From Psychrobacter immobilis (lineage in GTDB: Bacteria; Pseudomonadota; Gammaproteobacteria; Pseudomonadales; Moraxellaceae), in assembly GCF_904846285.1 (NCBI RefSeq), contig NZ_CAJHAD010000002.1, positions 1 through 64,000 of the forward strand: 64,000 nt of DNA, written 5' to 3'. Below, piece after piece: positions 1 through 9,124 of this stretch. Every line of letters starts with the position of its first letter. Position 1 is the first letter of the stretch. Made by a program: the position numbers and the translations under genes. A model generated the notes under the pieces. It was not told the DNA's origin, ran no database searches, and was given only the letters and a program-made list of their open reading frames with translations.

Positions 1-2
1 GG

Positions 3-836
3 TTTTACGCCAATGCAGAAACTAAACCACGCAGCTTAATTCTATTTAATAAGTGTCTTATGGTTGGGGTGATTACCTTATTTTCTAGGGTTTTCGAAGG
101 AAAGTATAAAGTCGGAAAGGTTTTTCCTTTAGGAGGGCGAGGACCGGTTATTGAACAGCATAATAACGACAGTAGTAGTGAAAGACCTTATTTATATGTA
201 GTAGATGGTGACTTAAATCTATTAGCTGGAGATACGATAGAAAATAAAGAGGGTTTGTATAGACTGCCTTTCTACTGTATTGAGAATATTTTTTGTGATA
301 TTGACTCTATTATTAAAATTATCAATGAGGAAGAGCCAGTGTTAAGGCTTTGTCAAATTAAGAGTACGTTTGACTATGGCGCTTGGGAACTTAAGCATAA
401 AGATAAGCTATTCGAGCTCTTTATAGAATACGCTATCGCCAGAGAGTTAAAACCTGATCTACAAACAGTCCACCATGGGTGCTATAGACTGTTAGCAGAT
501 AGCAGGCCTAGTAAGCATAAGGGTTGTGTGAGTGATGATTTAATAAATGGAAGAATTGATGAAGTTAAAACTGCAGTCATAGGTGCTACAAGCTTGGGTC
601 AATATGATGCGATCAAGCAGGGTATATTAGACAACTTTAATAATTCATCTTTCGATAAATTTGATGTTATATCTGGTAAAGACTATCTATTTCCTTTGTT
701 AAGAATGCGTGCTCAAGCAGTGATTGATGTAAAATTATCTAATACAAGCTTTGAGCAAAGACTATCTTATATATGTGATATATCAAAAATTCTTAATGCG
801 CAAAGTTATGTCAAAATCCCAGAAAATATAGCTTAA
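3..836 (+). CDS. DUF4435-like protein, 5'-truncated
   Basis: The reading frame is open to the left edge of the window, so the true start lies outside. The first in-frame ATG (position 60) is probably internal, because the codons before it read as ordinary protein (FYANAETKPRSL). The stretch LYVVDGDLNLLAGD followed by LPFYCIENIF resembles the acidic core and the hydrophobic-Glu-Asn motif of DUF4435 (TOPRIM-like) proteins. These often sit beside an AAA ATPase, for example AriB in the PARIS anti-phage system (established knowledge). The partner, if any, would be upstream and is not visible. Base use is more AT-rich than in the housekeeping genes to the right, which fits an accessory gene. The family call is from motif memory only. 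Confidence 0.5.
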   Translation, partial: FYANAETKPRSLILFNKCLMVGVITLFSRVFEGKYKVGKVFPLGGRGPVIEQHNNDSSSERPYLYVVDGDLNLLAGDTIENKEGLYRLPFYCIENIFCDIDSIIKIINEEEPVLRLCQIKSTFDYGAWELKHKDKLFELFIEYAIARELKPDLQTVHHGCYRLLADSRPSKHKGCVSDDLINGRIDEVKTAVIGATSLGQYDAIKQGILDNFNNSSFDKFDVISGKDYLFPLLRMRAQAVIDVKLSNTSFEQRLSYICDISKILNAQSYVKIPENIA

Positions 837-1044
837 GAGCAAATTAGCTAGTGTGATGAATGTGTTCTTAACTTGTTAAGTTAATAATGAATAACAGAAG
901 GTGAGTATTAACTTTAATCTTATATAGAGAAACCACTGCAGACCACAACTGTCACGGTTTTTTATACTAGCTTATCTCGCTTAAGTTCACGCGTCAAAGC
1001 CCGATAGAGATGGACATGGTCTAGCTTAAACAAGGATGTTTACC

Positions 1045-1452
1045 ATGAAAAAAACATCAACCGCCAAAGCCCTTAACCTAAGCGCCTTGTTGTTAAGTCT
1101 AAGCGCTTGCGTCCTTGTCTCACCACCGACTAATGAAGACACCTTAACAGACGCCGATCTTATTCGAGCTGCTGAGCAAAAAGAATCCGCACCAACCGAA
1201 GGCGCGCAGCAGTGGGTCATTGGCTATCATCATGGTATTGCAGTGGTCAAATCATTCCAGTGCTCAGACCTCTGTCCGCAGAATACCTTGCGCGTGATTT
1301 ATTATGACGTACCTGCCGATGCCACTTGTGAGAGTGTTGGCGGCGTGACCAAATCCATATTAGTACCCATCGCCATTACCGTAATGCCAAAAGAATACTG
1401 CTTTCCAAAGGCAATCGCTGATTATTGGGAAAGCTATCCTGCCAAATCGTAG
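1045..1452 (+). CDS. Orphan lipoprotein, function unknown
   Basis: A 135-residue protein with a lipoprotein signal: a Lys-rich start (MKKTSTAK), a Leu/Ala-rich segment and a lipobox LSAC near residue 22. It is therefore predicted to be lipidated and exported. The start at 1045 is chosen over an ATG at 1036 because AAGGA at 1032-1036 gives a Shine-Dalgarno site 8 bases upstream of it. The mature part has four cysteines (SFQCSDLCPQ, ATCESVG, EYCFPK), which may form disulphides in the periplasm. I recognise no family. It stands alone: the upstream gene is unrelated, and a DUF454 protein follows after about 165 bases. Confidence 0.75.
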   Translation: MKKTSTAKALNLSALLLSLSACVLVSPPTNEDTLTDADLIRAAEQKESAPTEGAQQWVIGYHHGIAVVKSFQCSDLCPQNTLRVIYYDVPADATCESVGGVTKSILVPIAITVMPKEYCFPKAIADYWESYPAKS

Positions 1453-1618
1453 TGAATAACGACCTGCATTTACCTAACTGCTAAATAAACTACGCTTCAG
1501 TAGCAAAACCGTGCAAAATCAGTCTTGAATTGGATTATCGACTTCTTTATCTTTGATAGCTTATATAGGTAGTCCATACCTAACGACCGAATGTCTAACA
1601 CTGACTGATAAAACTCCC

Positions 1619-2041
1619 ATGACTCAACCGAAGAAAGCTTTTTACTATCGACCAAAGACCAATCAACATAATAGCGCCGCGATGCGTTGGATGTTTGTGA
1701 TACTGGGTTGGGTGTTTTTTATATTGGGAATTATAGGTATTTTATTACCAGTGATGCCGACCGCGCCTTTTATCTTACTGGCAGCGGGTTGCTGGGCGCG
1801 TAGCTCACGACGCTTTCACTTTTGGCTGATTAATCATAAATATTTTGGTAAATATGTCCGTGATTGGGAAGATCGCCGCGCCGTACCGCTATATGCGAAG
1901 TGGTTGGCAACCATAATGATGACCATATCAACAACAATGTTATTTTTTAACATTCCTGCCGATATGATATGGGTTGCATGGCTGGTAGCCGTTGTCTGTA
2001 TTAGCGTAGCGGTGTTTTTATTCCGTTTGCCCAATGCTTAA
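1619..2041 (+). CDS. DUF454 (YbaN-like) inner-membrane protein
   Basis: A small membrane protein of 140 residues. The core starts at RWMFVILGWVFF and carries the family pattern LLPVMPTAPFILLAA, then CWARSSRRFHFWL and KYVRDWEDRRAVP, as in E. coli YbaN (DUF454). Three or four hydrophobic segments are visible, one before the pattern and two near the C-terminus. Its function is not established. The start is uncertain: a TTG at 1553 extends the frame, the ATG at 1619 is used here, and an ATG at 1682 would give almost exactly the family core. None has a convincing ribosome-binding site. Confidence 0.8.
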   Translation: MTQPKKAFYYRPKTNQHNSAAMRWMFVILGWVFFILGIIGILLPVMPTAPFILLAAGCWARSSRRFHFWLINHKYFGKYVRDWEDRRAVPLYAKWLATIMMTISTTMLFFNIPADMIWVAWLVAVVCISVAVFLFRLPNA

Positions 2042-2131
2042 AACTTCTATGCTGAATGCCGAAAAACAATGCAAATAAGGCCAAAAAACAGTCAATAGTT
2101 GCACTTAGTTACACGAAAGATGAGATAAGGC

Positions 2132-2160
2132 TTGCGATACTGAACTATCCTGCCTATAAT
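2132..2160 (+). promoter_or_regulatory. Sigma-70 promoter of the cold-shock gene, with long 5' UTR
   Basis: TTGCGA at 2132-2137 and a perfect TATAAT at 2155-2160 are separated by 17 bases. A start site near 2167 would leave about 140 bases of untranslated leader before the cold-shock ATG at 2308. That is close to the long cold-responsive leader of E. coli cspA (established knowledge). That this leader is thermosensitive is inference. Confidence 0.7.
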
Positions 2161-2307
2161 ACCCCCAAGCTTAAGAGCAGTTCTGCACCAAATCATTACC
2201 TCGTAGTATTAGTTATAATCCTTCGTTTTAATATTTATCGTTCAGTAGCTATTTGCAAGCGTTACCGGTCACTAGACCATTAATAAATTAAAAAGTAGGA
2301 TTATATT

Positions 2308-2517
2308 ATGTCAGATACTCAAAAAGGTACAGTTAAGTGGTTCAACGAAGCTAAAGGCTTTGGTTTTATCGCTCCAGAAACTGGCGCAGACGTTTTCGCT
2401 CATTACAGCGAAATCACTGGTTCAGGCTTCAAAACTTTAGCTGAAGGCCAAGAAGTTGAGTTCACTGTAACTCAAGGTCAAAAAGGTCCACAAGCTCATA
2501 ACATCGTTGCTATCTAA
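2308..2517 (+). CDS. cspA: CspA-family cold-shock protein
   Basis: A 69-residue single cold-shock domain, the usual length. RNP1 is KGFGFIAP and RNP2-like VFAHYSEI follows, with the typical start [13 protein letters not shown]. It binds single-stranded RNA and DNA and acts as an RNA chaperone at low temperature or during growth transitions. AGGA at 2297-2300 lies 7 bases before the ATG. The gene has its own promoter and long leader and ends at a strong terminator, so it is monocistronic. Which CspA paralogue it is cannot be told from the sequence. Confidence 0.95.
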   Translation: MSDTQKGTVKWFNEAKGFGFIAPETGADVFAHYSEITGSGFKTLAEGQEVEFTVTQGQKGPQAHNIVAI

Positions 2518-2550
2518 TTTGTCTTTTTAGACAACTAGAGCAAGATGAAT

Positions 2551-2580
2551 AAAAAACGAACCCTCGGGTTCGTTTTTTTT
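2551..2580 (+). terminator. Rho-independent terminator of the cold-shock gene
   Basis: A 6-bp stem CGAACC/GGTTCG (2557-2562 and 2567-2572) has a CTCG loop. It is flanked by A6 and followed by eight T. Confidence 0.9.
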
Positions 2581-2657
2581 CGTCTATTTTTTATATTTAT
2601 CGCCTATGACTTATGAAAAATGCTTTGATAATAAGACATTAAGCAAAGTCTTAGAGT

Positions 2658-2697
2658 AAAAATGCCGACGATTATCATTATAATCGTCGGCATTTTT
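2658..2697. terminator. Bidirectional terminator hairpin
   Basis: A perfect 15-bp inverted repeat (2661-2675 with 2680-2694) has a 4-base loop and is extended by A and T runs on both sides. It lies between the cold-shock gene and the convergent yeiH-type gene, so it can stop transcription from either side. Confidence 0.85.
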
Positions 2698-2737
2698 AGC
2701 TTGGTGTTCAGTCAGTAACTGTTTTAGAGTGAAGTAA

Positions 2738-3820
2738 TTAAAGTGAAGCAATGCCTATATTAATCAGTCCGCCGCCAATGATAAGCCAGGCAAACATTAT
2801 CGCCCCTAAGATAAGCGGCTTAACGCCTGCTTGTTTAACGGCACTTAAGTGCGTGGTTAAACCCAGCGCAAACATTGCCATGGTAAGCAACACATCATCA
2901 AGCATGACCATACTACGCTCAAAGCTTGCCGTCATCGGAACCCAAGTATGCAAGAATACCACTAATATAAAAATAAAGGCAAACCATGGTACTTTGACTT
3001 GTTGCACGCGCTTCATCAATGACGGTTTTTCACCATTTTTGCTACTACCTGTGGTCAAAGCAAACGATAAAATCAGTAAAAAAGGCGCGAGCATCATCAC
3101 CCGTATCATTTTAGTGACGACTGCCGTATTGCCAACCTCAGTGCTAACAGCATTACCTGCGACCACCACTTGCGCCACTTCATGAATGGTTGAACCCGTA
3201 TAAATGCCGTATTGCTGGGCGTTTAACCAAGGTTGCAGCCAGCCAAGCTGATATAAAAACGGATAGAGCAGCATGGCAATCGTGCCAAAGACTACCACGG
3301 TGGCGATGGCAATGGTGACTTTATGGGCTTCCGCTTTGACCACTGGCTCTGCAGCAATCACCGCCGCCGCACCGCAGATACTAGCACCAGAACCAATCAA
3401 TAACGTCGTTTGCTTATCGACTTTGAGCCATCTAGTGCCTAGCCAATAGGTGAGTAAAAACGTCGAGGTTAATACCAATGCATCCGTCATAACGGCTGGC
3501 ATACCGACACTAGCGACTTGGGTTAAAGTCAGCTTAAAGCCATAAAAAATAATAGCAAGGCGTAATATTTGACCTTTAGCAAAGTTAACGCCAGCATCAA
3601 GTTGCTCGGAAAAATTTGGGTATAGCGTATTGCCCAATACCATGCCAAGTAAGATTGCTAGCGTTAATGAGGACAGCCCGACAATACGCCCGTCCGACCA
3701 CGTATCTAAGCTCATATTCAGCCACAAACAAAACAAACTGCCAATCAGCACGACAATCAGCCCCAAAATATGGCGGTTATGCGGAAAGTAATTATGCATG
3801 TTTTGTGCTAAAGCGTTCAT
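2738..3820 (-). CDS. yeiH: YeiH/UPF0324-family membrane transporter (putative sulfate/sulfite exporter)
   Basis: A 360-residue protein with about ten hydrophobic segments. It shows family hallmarks: LAILLGMVLGN near residue 60, ILRLAIIFYGFKLT near residue 86, GSGASICGAAAVIAA near residue 143 and GIYTGSTIHEVAQVV near residue 206. The family (Cons_hypoth698/UPF0324) is annotated as putative sulfate exporters, and direct evidence of substrate is thin. The gene is divergent from a LysR regulator. In E. coli, yeiH is also next to a LysR gene, yeiE, so the arrangement supports the call. An AGGA lies about 10 bases before the ATG. Confidence 0.88.
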   Translation of the reverse strand: MNALAQNMHNYFPHNRHILGLIVVLIGSLFCLWLNMSLDTWSDGRIVGLSSLTLAILLGMVLGNTLYPNFSEQLDAGVNFAKGQILRLAIIFYGFKLTLTQVASVGMPAVMTDALVLTSTFLLTYWLGTRWLKVDKQTTLLIGSGASICGAAAVIAAEPVVKAEAHKVTIAIATVVVFGTIAMLLYPFLYQLGWLQPWLNAQQYGIYTGSTIHEVAQVVVAGNAVSTEVGNTAVVTKMIRVMMLAPFLLILSFALTTGSSKNGEKPSLMKRVQQVKVPWFAFIFILVVFLHTWVPMTASFERSMVMLDDVLLTMAMFALGLTTHLSAVKQAGVKPLILGAIMFAWLIIGGGLINIGIASL

Positions 3821-3957
3821 GTCGTACGCATCCTATTATTTATTAACTATAATCGAAATAAGCATAAGCTTATGAATAGACAGTATAAGTCATAGCGATT
3901 TATAATAAAAACAGATTAATAAGATATAAACTATCGATTTTTTAGGTTAATAATCGA

Positions 3958-4010
3958 TTTTGAAACTTAGGTTTTTGAAACTCAGGTTTTTGAAACTTAG
4001 GCTTTTGAAA
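3958..4010. repeat. 15-bp tandem repeats in the divergent yeiH-LysR promoter region
   Basis: Three copies of a 15-base unit (TTTTTGAAACTTAGG, one with C for T) have TGAAAC at 3961, 3976 and 3991, and a decayed fourth begins at 4006. They end about 30 bases before the LysR start. Just upstream, ATCGATTTT occurs twice (around 3934 and 3953). The period and place suggest a regulator-binding array, which is inference. Confidence 0.8.
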
Positions 4011-4042
4011 ATTTACAGGGTATATAGGATGTTAGAGTAATT

Positions 4043-4975
4043 ATGAAAAAAACCATACAGATGCTGCCAAAGATTACCCTTAAGCAGTTATCGGTGTTTG
4101 TCAGTATTTATCAAACGGGCAGTACCAGCCGTGCCAGTGAGGCGCTACATTTGTCACAGTCAGCGGTCAGTAGCGCGCTGACTGAGCTGGAATCAAGGTT
4201 GCAGATGCCATTATTTGAGCGCGTCGGACGAAGGCTCAATCAGCATCCAAATGCCCATCCTATTTATATACAGGCACAGGCCATCTTGGGGCAGGCCTTA
4301 ACTCTAGAGCATTATCATAAGCATCAAGCGGGTCAGATTCATATCGGTGCCAGTACCACTATCGGTAATTATGTGCTGCCGCCGCTGCTTGCCAAGCTAT
4401 ATGCAGCGCTACCGGATGCTCATATCGATATGTATATTGCCAATACCCAAGAGGTAGTCGGCGAGGTTGAGCAATTAAATATTGATATTGCGCTCGTAGA
4501 GGGTATGCCGCGCCCGACAGATATGAAAGTGATTGAGCAGCGTGCTTGGCGCACCGATACCTTGATGGTATTTGCTAAGCATAATAGTAAGTGGCTGACA
4601 GAAATGGCCTATAACGATAAAGAAAAATGTTATGAGCTGAGCGCGGAACAGCTAGCAAGGCTGCCGCTGTTGGTACGAGAGGCAGGTTCGGGTACACGGC
4701 AAATTATCGATGAGCAATTATTGCAATACTTGCCGCATGCCGAGATTGTGATGGCGATTCAGCAATCAGAAGCCATTAAACATATGGTAAGCGCCGATAT
4801 TGGTCTTGGTTGTTTATCGCAGCATGTTATTGAGGCGGAGCTTGCAGCAGGAAAGCTAGTACAGGTAAAAGTAGCGGGTATAGACTTATCACGTACGTGG
4901 TGGCTAGTTTGGCATAAGGCTCGTCACCAAAGTCCGATTTGGCAAAGCTTTATTGATATTTTGACAGAAAATTGA
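4043..4975 (+). CDS. LysR-family transcriptional regulator (YeiE-like)
   Basis: A 310-residue LTTR. The N-terminal winged helix-turn-helix is clear: ITLKQLSVFVSIYQTGS, then RASEALHLSQSAVSSALTEL and FERVGRRL. A periplasmic-binding-protein-like effector domain follows (GQIHIGASTTIGNYVLPPLL, LVREAGSGTRQIIDE). LTTRs usually control the divergent neighbour, here the yeiH-type transporter, and bind in the shared intergenic region, which carries a tandem repeat. YeiE in enterobacteria is reported to respond to sulfite. Transfer of that ligand to this protein is inference. Confidence 0.88.
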   Translation: MKKTIQMLPKITLKQLSVFVSIYQTGSTSRASEALHLSQSAVSSALTELESRLQMPLFERVGRRLNQHPNAHPIYIQAQAILGQALTLEHYHKHQAGQIHIGASTTIGNYVLPPLLAKLYAALPDAHIDMYIANTQEVVGEVEQLNIDIALVEGMPRPTDMKVIEQRAWRTDTLMVFAKHNSKWLTEMAYNDKEKCYELSAEQLARLPLLVREAGSGTRQIIDEQLLQYLPHAEIVMAIQQSEAIKHMVSADIGLGCLSQHVIEAELAAGKLVQVKVAGIDLSRTWWLVWHKARHQSPIWQSFIDILTEN

Positions 4976-5031
4976 TTTTTTTAGTAAACATAGAGGCGCG
5001 GGCGAGGATATTTATTATTTTAATTGATAAT

Positions 5032-5065
5032 AAAAAAGCGCAATGTCAGACAATGCGCTTTTTTT
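5032..5065. terminator. Bidirectional terminator between LysR gene and uspA
   Basis: An 11-bp perfect stem AAAAAAGCGCA (5032-5042) pairs with 5054-5064 around an 11-base loop. The A and T runs allow termination in both directions between two convergent genes. Confidence 0.85.
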
Positions 5066-5124
5066 AATAAGCTTTTTTAATAGTTACAAATAACTTGGGA
5101 ACGACGTTAAGTCTATTCTTAGAG

Positions 5125-5586
5125 TTATTTGTTAACAGGTTTATCTAGTCTCACGACTAAGCTGTCGCAAGGCACATTGGGCAAGATATTATCTGCTGTC
5201 GCACCACTAAGCCAAGCAGCAATACCATGACGTTCGTGACGACCGATGACCAGCAAATCAACCTCATGCTTGTGGCAATAGTTAACGATACCTTCGCTAT
5301 TAGAGATGGCGGTGGTCACTTCAGAGTTGACCGCATGTAAGTCATTACGGTCCAAAAACTGTGCCAATTTGGCGCGTGCTTCTTGGCAACGTTCATCATC
5401 AATTTCATCATATAAGCTTGAGGCAGGCACCAGCTCATAGCCGAAGCCGACCATAGTATCTTTGACGATATGCAATACCGATAGTTTGGCGTTAGGACGA
5501 TTCTCGACGATACGTTTGGCCTTTTGGGCGACCACATCAGCGTCGGACATCAAGTCGGTGACCAATAAAATATGTTCGTAACTCAT
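5125..5586 (-). CDS. Universal stress protein, UspA family
   Basis: A 153-residue single Usp domain. It begins with the typical beta strand YEHILLVTDLMSDA, has KLSVLHIV in the middle, and ends with VDLLVIGRHERHG, SGATADNIL and PCDSLVVRL. These tail motifs form the nucleotide-binding fold of the family. A loop G-x5-G with SGAT hints at the phosphate-binding form, but nucleotide binding cannot be decided by eye. Usp proteins are cytoplasmic and induced by growth arrest and stress. The gene is monocistronic and shares a terminator with the LysR gene. Confidence 0.93.
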   Translation of the reverse strand: MSYEHILLVTDLMSDADVVAQKAKRIVENRPNAKLSVLHIVKDTMVGFGYELVPASSLYDEIDDERCQEARAKLAQFLDRNDLHAVNSEVTTAISNSEGIVNYCHKHEVDLLVIGRHERHGIAAWLSGATADNILPNVPCDSLVVRLDKPVNK

Positions 5587-5940
5587 GAGCTGCTCCTTGT
5601 AACAGATGATTTTTACTATAGCACTACTACTGGCTACTGTTAAGTAGGCTTTGTTAATTCCATACTATCTTTATGTGTTATTACTTTTATCCCTGTTCTA
5701 TCTTGACTTATCGAGCTCTTAGCCCCATCTAGTTTCGTTAGGCAAATTCTTTTTAGCTGCTAAATGCCATTCTATTTAAAGATTACCCAGACATTTTTTA
5801 TAACGCTGCTATTGTTATGCAAACGAATTTCATAAATATAATCTCACCACTTTTGATTGCTTATCCTGACATACGTCACTAGTTATTGGCTAAATGAGCG
5901 ATTGACTGGAAAACTCTCAGGATAGTCTATAAGGAAAATT
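5587..5940. other. Intergenic region without recognised features
   Basis: These 354 bases lie between the divergent uspA-like and M16 peptidase genes. I see AT-rich promoter-type sequence and the ribosome-binding site AAGGA just before 5941, but no convincing ORF, RNA or repeat. Confidence 0.6.
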
Positions 5941-8900
5941 ATGACCGACACGTTATCTACTACTGATCTAACTTTGCACCCTGCCTTTGAGCTGATTGAG
6001 CATCGCCATATTGAGGCGCTATCGATGGATGTGCTGATCAGTCAGCATGTTAAAACTGGGGCCATGCATTACCATTTGGCACATCCGAGCGATGAAAATG
6101 CCTTTTTAGTTGGCTTTCGCACTCAGCCAATGGATTCAAAAGGCGAAGCGCATATTTTAGAGCATGTGGCTTTATGTGGCTCTAAGAAGTTCCCCGTCCG
6201 TGACCCGTTTTTCTCAATGATTAAACGTTCGCTCAATACTTTTATGAATGCGATGACTGCTGCTGATTGGACGGCGTATCCGTATGCTACGCAAAATAAA
6301 AATGATTATTTTAACTTACTTGCCGTTTATCTTGATGCATCATTTTTCCCGAATATTCATCCACTCGATTTTGCTCAAGAAGGCATCCGTGTTGAGTTAG
6401 ACGAAAATGATAAGCCGCAGTTTAAAGGTATCGTTTTTAATGAAATGAAAGGCGCGATGAGTGGCGAGATTGACCAGTTGTATCATACGGTCGCCCATCA
6501 TCTATTCCCAACGACGACGTATCATTATAATTCAGGCGGTGATCCTGCTGATATTCCTGACTTGACCCATCATGAGCTAGTAGAATTTCATCAAAGCCAT
6601 TATCACCCATCAAACAGCGTGATCATGAGCTTTGGTAATATTCCTGTTGCTGAAACTCAAGCTAAAATCCATGAAGATGCCTTAATTCAATTTGAAGCGG
6701 GCAAAAAACATGTCTCACGTCCAGAAAAGCGTCTGTCTGCACCGATTAGCGCTGTTGACACTTATACTGCTGATGAAGCGGGTCCTGATCAAACCCATCA
6801 TGTGGTTGCATGGTTATTGCCGTCAATTACCGATCCAAAGCAGCGTTTAGCCTTGCGTTTATTAGAAGGGGTATTGGTTGAGCATGCTGGCTCACCGCTG
6901 CGTGCGTATCTGGACAGCCATCCACTCGGCAAAGCACCAAGCCCGTTATTAGGACTCGACGACAGTCATTATGAAATGGTGTTTTATACTGGATTACGTG
7001 GCTCTAATCCTGAGCATGCCGAAGCGGTAGAGCAGGGCATTATTGATTTGCTTAAAGAGGTGGCCAGCAAACCGATTGATGATGAAACCATTGAAACCAT
7101 CCTGCATCAGATTGAGATAGATCAGCGTCATATCGGCGGGGATAGCATGCCGTATGGTTTGAACTTGATGCTAGAGGGCTTTAGTACAGCGATTCATGAT
7201 GGCAACCCTATCGATGTTTGGGAAGTTGATGAGCACTTACAATGGCTACGTGAGCAAGTAAAAGACGCGCAGTGGTTACCAAATTTAATTAAGCAGCACT
7301 TGTTAGACAATCAGCACCGTGTGCGCGTTACAATGACGCCAGACAGTGAAAAAACAGCGCGCCTTGCGGCTGCTGAGCAGACGCGTCTCGACACCATCGA
7401 GATGGATTTGACCGCTGACGATAAAGCTATTTTAAAACAACAAGCATTAGATTTGGCAGCGCGCCAAGCAGCGCCTGATGATTTAAGCTTATTACCAAAA
7501 GTCGGTCTAGAAGATGTACCAACCGATATTAGCTTTAAAGAAGGCAAGCAAAAACGAGTAAATTTGAGTGGGCAAGACAGCATCTTATTTGAATATGAAG
7601 CGGGCACCAATGGCTTGTATTATTATCAAATTATTGTGCCGTTGACCGATGCGATTGGCAATCAGGATACCAGCGAGCTACCCGTTAATGAAGTGATTAA
7701 TCATCCACTGCTACCGATTTACTTAAGCTTATTATCTGAGCTCGGTACCGATTCGCTAAGCGCTCATGAAATGCAAGCCAAGCAAGCGGCGCATTCATCA
7801 GGGGTGACGGCGCGTATCAGTCAGCGTACCAATATCGATGACAGTCAAGCGATTAGCAGCTACTTTGTGGTGGCAACGCGCGCACTGAATCGTAAGCCTG
7901 AAGCAATTGATTTGCTAAAAGAAGTCATGGAGCATAGCGTCTTTAGTGAGCATGACCGTATCAAAGAAATCTTGCAGCAGCGCCAAGCAGGCTGGCAGTC
8001 AAATCTTGCAGGCTCAGGTCATTCTTATGCGATGCAAACCGCCAGTCGCGGCATGAGTCGTCAAGCGCAGCTAGAATATGTACGTAGCGGTCTGCCAGCA
8101 TTGAATGCGCTAAAAGACTTCTTGACGCACGCCAGTAAGGACGATACGCAGTGGGATAAGCTTGCAACCAGTTTGATGGATTTACATCAACGTTTAATCA
8201 GCTTGCCTAAGCATGCCGTTATTATCTGTGAAGCGGAACAAACCGAACGCTTGAGTAATTTGATTGTTGATAGCTGGAAAGACAGCCAAGCACCGAAGAT
8301 TGCAGAGCAGCTAAACAACTCTGATGCAGGTATTGAAGACAATATCCCAAGTGAGTTTACCGAGTTGCAACTTGATGCGGCGTTAAATGGTGAAAATACA
8401 GCCGTAACAGAAGAAGTAGCCGTTGAAGACTTGGCATGGTTGGTGCCGACCAATGTGTATCACAATGCCAGTGCTTATACTGTCCCAGCGGCTGACCACC
8501 CCGATACCGCAGCTTTGATGGTATTAGCGCCTTACTTGCGCAATGGTTATCTGCATAGTGCCATTCGTGAGCGCGGCGGTGCTTATGGCGGCGGTGCGGG
8601 CTATGATGCCAACGCTTGCGCCTTTAAGTTCTTTAGCTACCGCGATCCGCAGTGCGCTGAGACCTTTATGCATTTCGATGCCAGTATCGAATGGCTATTG
8701 AATGAGCCGCAAACGGATGAGCAATTAGAAGAAGCTATCTTAGGCATTATCTCAGGCATGGATAAGCCGGGTTCTCCAGCAGGGGAGGCGATTAAAGCGT
8801 GCTTTGCTGATTTGCATCATCGCGGCGTCGACTGGCAGCGTAAAATGCGTGCGGCAATATTGGCTGTGACAGTTGCTGATTTACAACGCGTTGCCAAGCA

Positions 8901-9003
8901 ATATCTGCAAGGTCAAAAACACGTGCGTGCCGTATTAGCGCCTTACGATAAAGAAGCAGCGGTTAAAGCGCTTGGCTTTAAAGTGTGTAAGATTAAAAGC
9001 TAG
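5941..9003 (+). CDS. M16C zinc metallopeptidase (presequence-peptidase/PreP-like)
   Basis: A 1020-residue protein of the size of PreP/Cym1 peptidases. The inverted zinc motif HxxEH is HILEH at residues 71-75, followed by VALCGSKKFPVRDPF. The distal zinc-ligand glutamate is in GIVFNEMKGAMSG (Glu168). A second, catalytically silent half closes the clam shell; it contains the M16 substrate-binding motif RERGGAYGGGAGYD near residue 879. These enzymes degrade short unfolded peptides inside the two-domain chamber. No signal peptide is visible, so it is probably cytoplasmic. AAGGA lies 5-6 bases before the ATG. It stands alone, with a terminator after it. Confidence 0.93.
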   Translation: MTDTLSTTDLTLHPAFELIEHRHIEALSMDVLISQHVKTGAMHYHLAHPSDENAFLVGFRTQPMDSKGEAHILEHVALCGSKKFPVRDPFFSMIKRSLNTFMNAMTAADWTAYPYATQNKNDYFNLLAVYLDASFFPNIHPLDFAQEGIRVELDENDKPQFKGIVFNEMKGAMSGEIDQLYHTVAHHLFPTTTYHYNSGGDPADIPDLTHHELVEFHQSHYHPSNSVIMSFGNIPVAETQAKIHEDALIQFEAGKKHVSRPEKRLSAPISAVDTYTADEAGPDQTHHVVAWLLPSITDPKQRLALRLLEGVLVEHAGSPLRAYLDSHPLGKAPSPLLGLDDSHYEMVFYTGLRGSNPEHAEAVEQGIIDLLKEVASKPIDDETIETILHQIEIDQRHIGGDSMPYGLNLMLEGFSTAIHDGNPIDVWEVDEHLQWLREQVKDAQWLPNLIKQHLLDNQHRVRVTMTPDSEKTARLAAAEQTRLDTIEMDLTADDKAILKQQALDLAARQAAPDDLSLLPKVGLEDVPTDISFKEGKQKRVNLSGQDSILFEYEAGTNGLYYYQIIVPLTDAIGNQDTSELPVNEVINHPLLPIYLSLLSELGTDSLSAHEMQAKQAAHSSGVTARISQRTNIDDSQAISSYFVVATRALNRKPEAIDLLKEVMEHSVFSEHDRIKEILQQRQAGWQSNLAGSGHSYAMQTASRGMSRQAQLEYVRSGLPALNALKDFLTHASKDDTQWDKLATSLMDLHQRLISLPKHAVIICEAEQTERLSNLIVDSWKDSQAPKIAEQLNNSDAGIEDNIPSEFTELQLDAALNGENTAVTEEVAVEDLAWLVPTNVYHNASAYTVPAADHPDTAALMVLAPYLRNGYLHSAIRERGGAYGGGAGYDANACAFKFFSYRDPQCAETFMHFDASIEWLLNEPQTDEQLEEAILGIISGMDKPGSPAGEAIKACFADLHHRGVDWQRKMRAAILAVTVADLQRVAKQYLQGQKHVRAVLAPYDKEAAVKALGFKVCKIKS

Positions 9004-9050
9004 TTTTTTAACTTATCGCAAAATAAGTTATAGCAAATAGTTGAATGTAT

Positions 9051-9097
9051 AAAAAAACCGCCGCTTTCAATATTTATATTGAAAGCGGCGGTTTTTA
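9051..9097. terminator. Bidirectional terminator after the M16 gene
   Basis: A perfect 16-bp stem, CCGCCGCTTTCAATAT at 9058-9073 with its complement at 9076-9091, is flanked by A7 and T5. It serves the convergent M16 and Nudix genes. Confidence 0.93.
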
Positions 9098-9124
9098 TTG
9101 CGGGTAGTATTTTTAAAAGCTGGA

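Noticed and set aside
2056..2283. Possible 75-residue plus-strand protein upstream of the cold-shock gene
   Set aside because: It covers the cold-shock promoter and untranslated leader, has no ribosome-binding site, and its sequence looks random.
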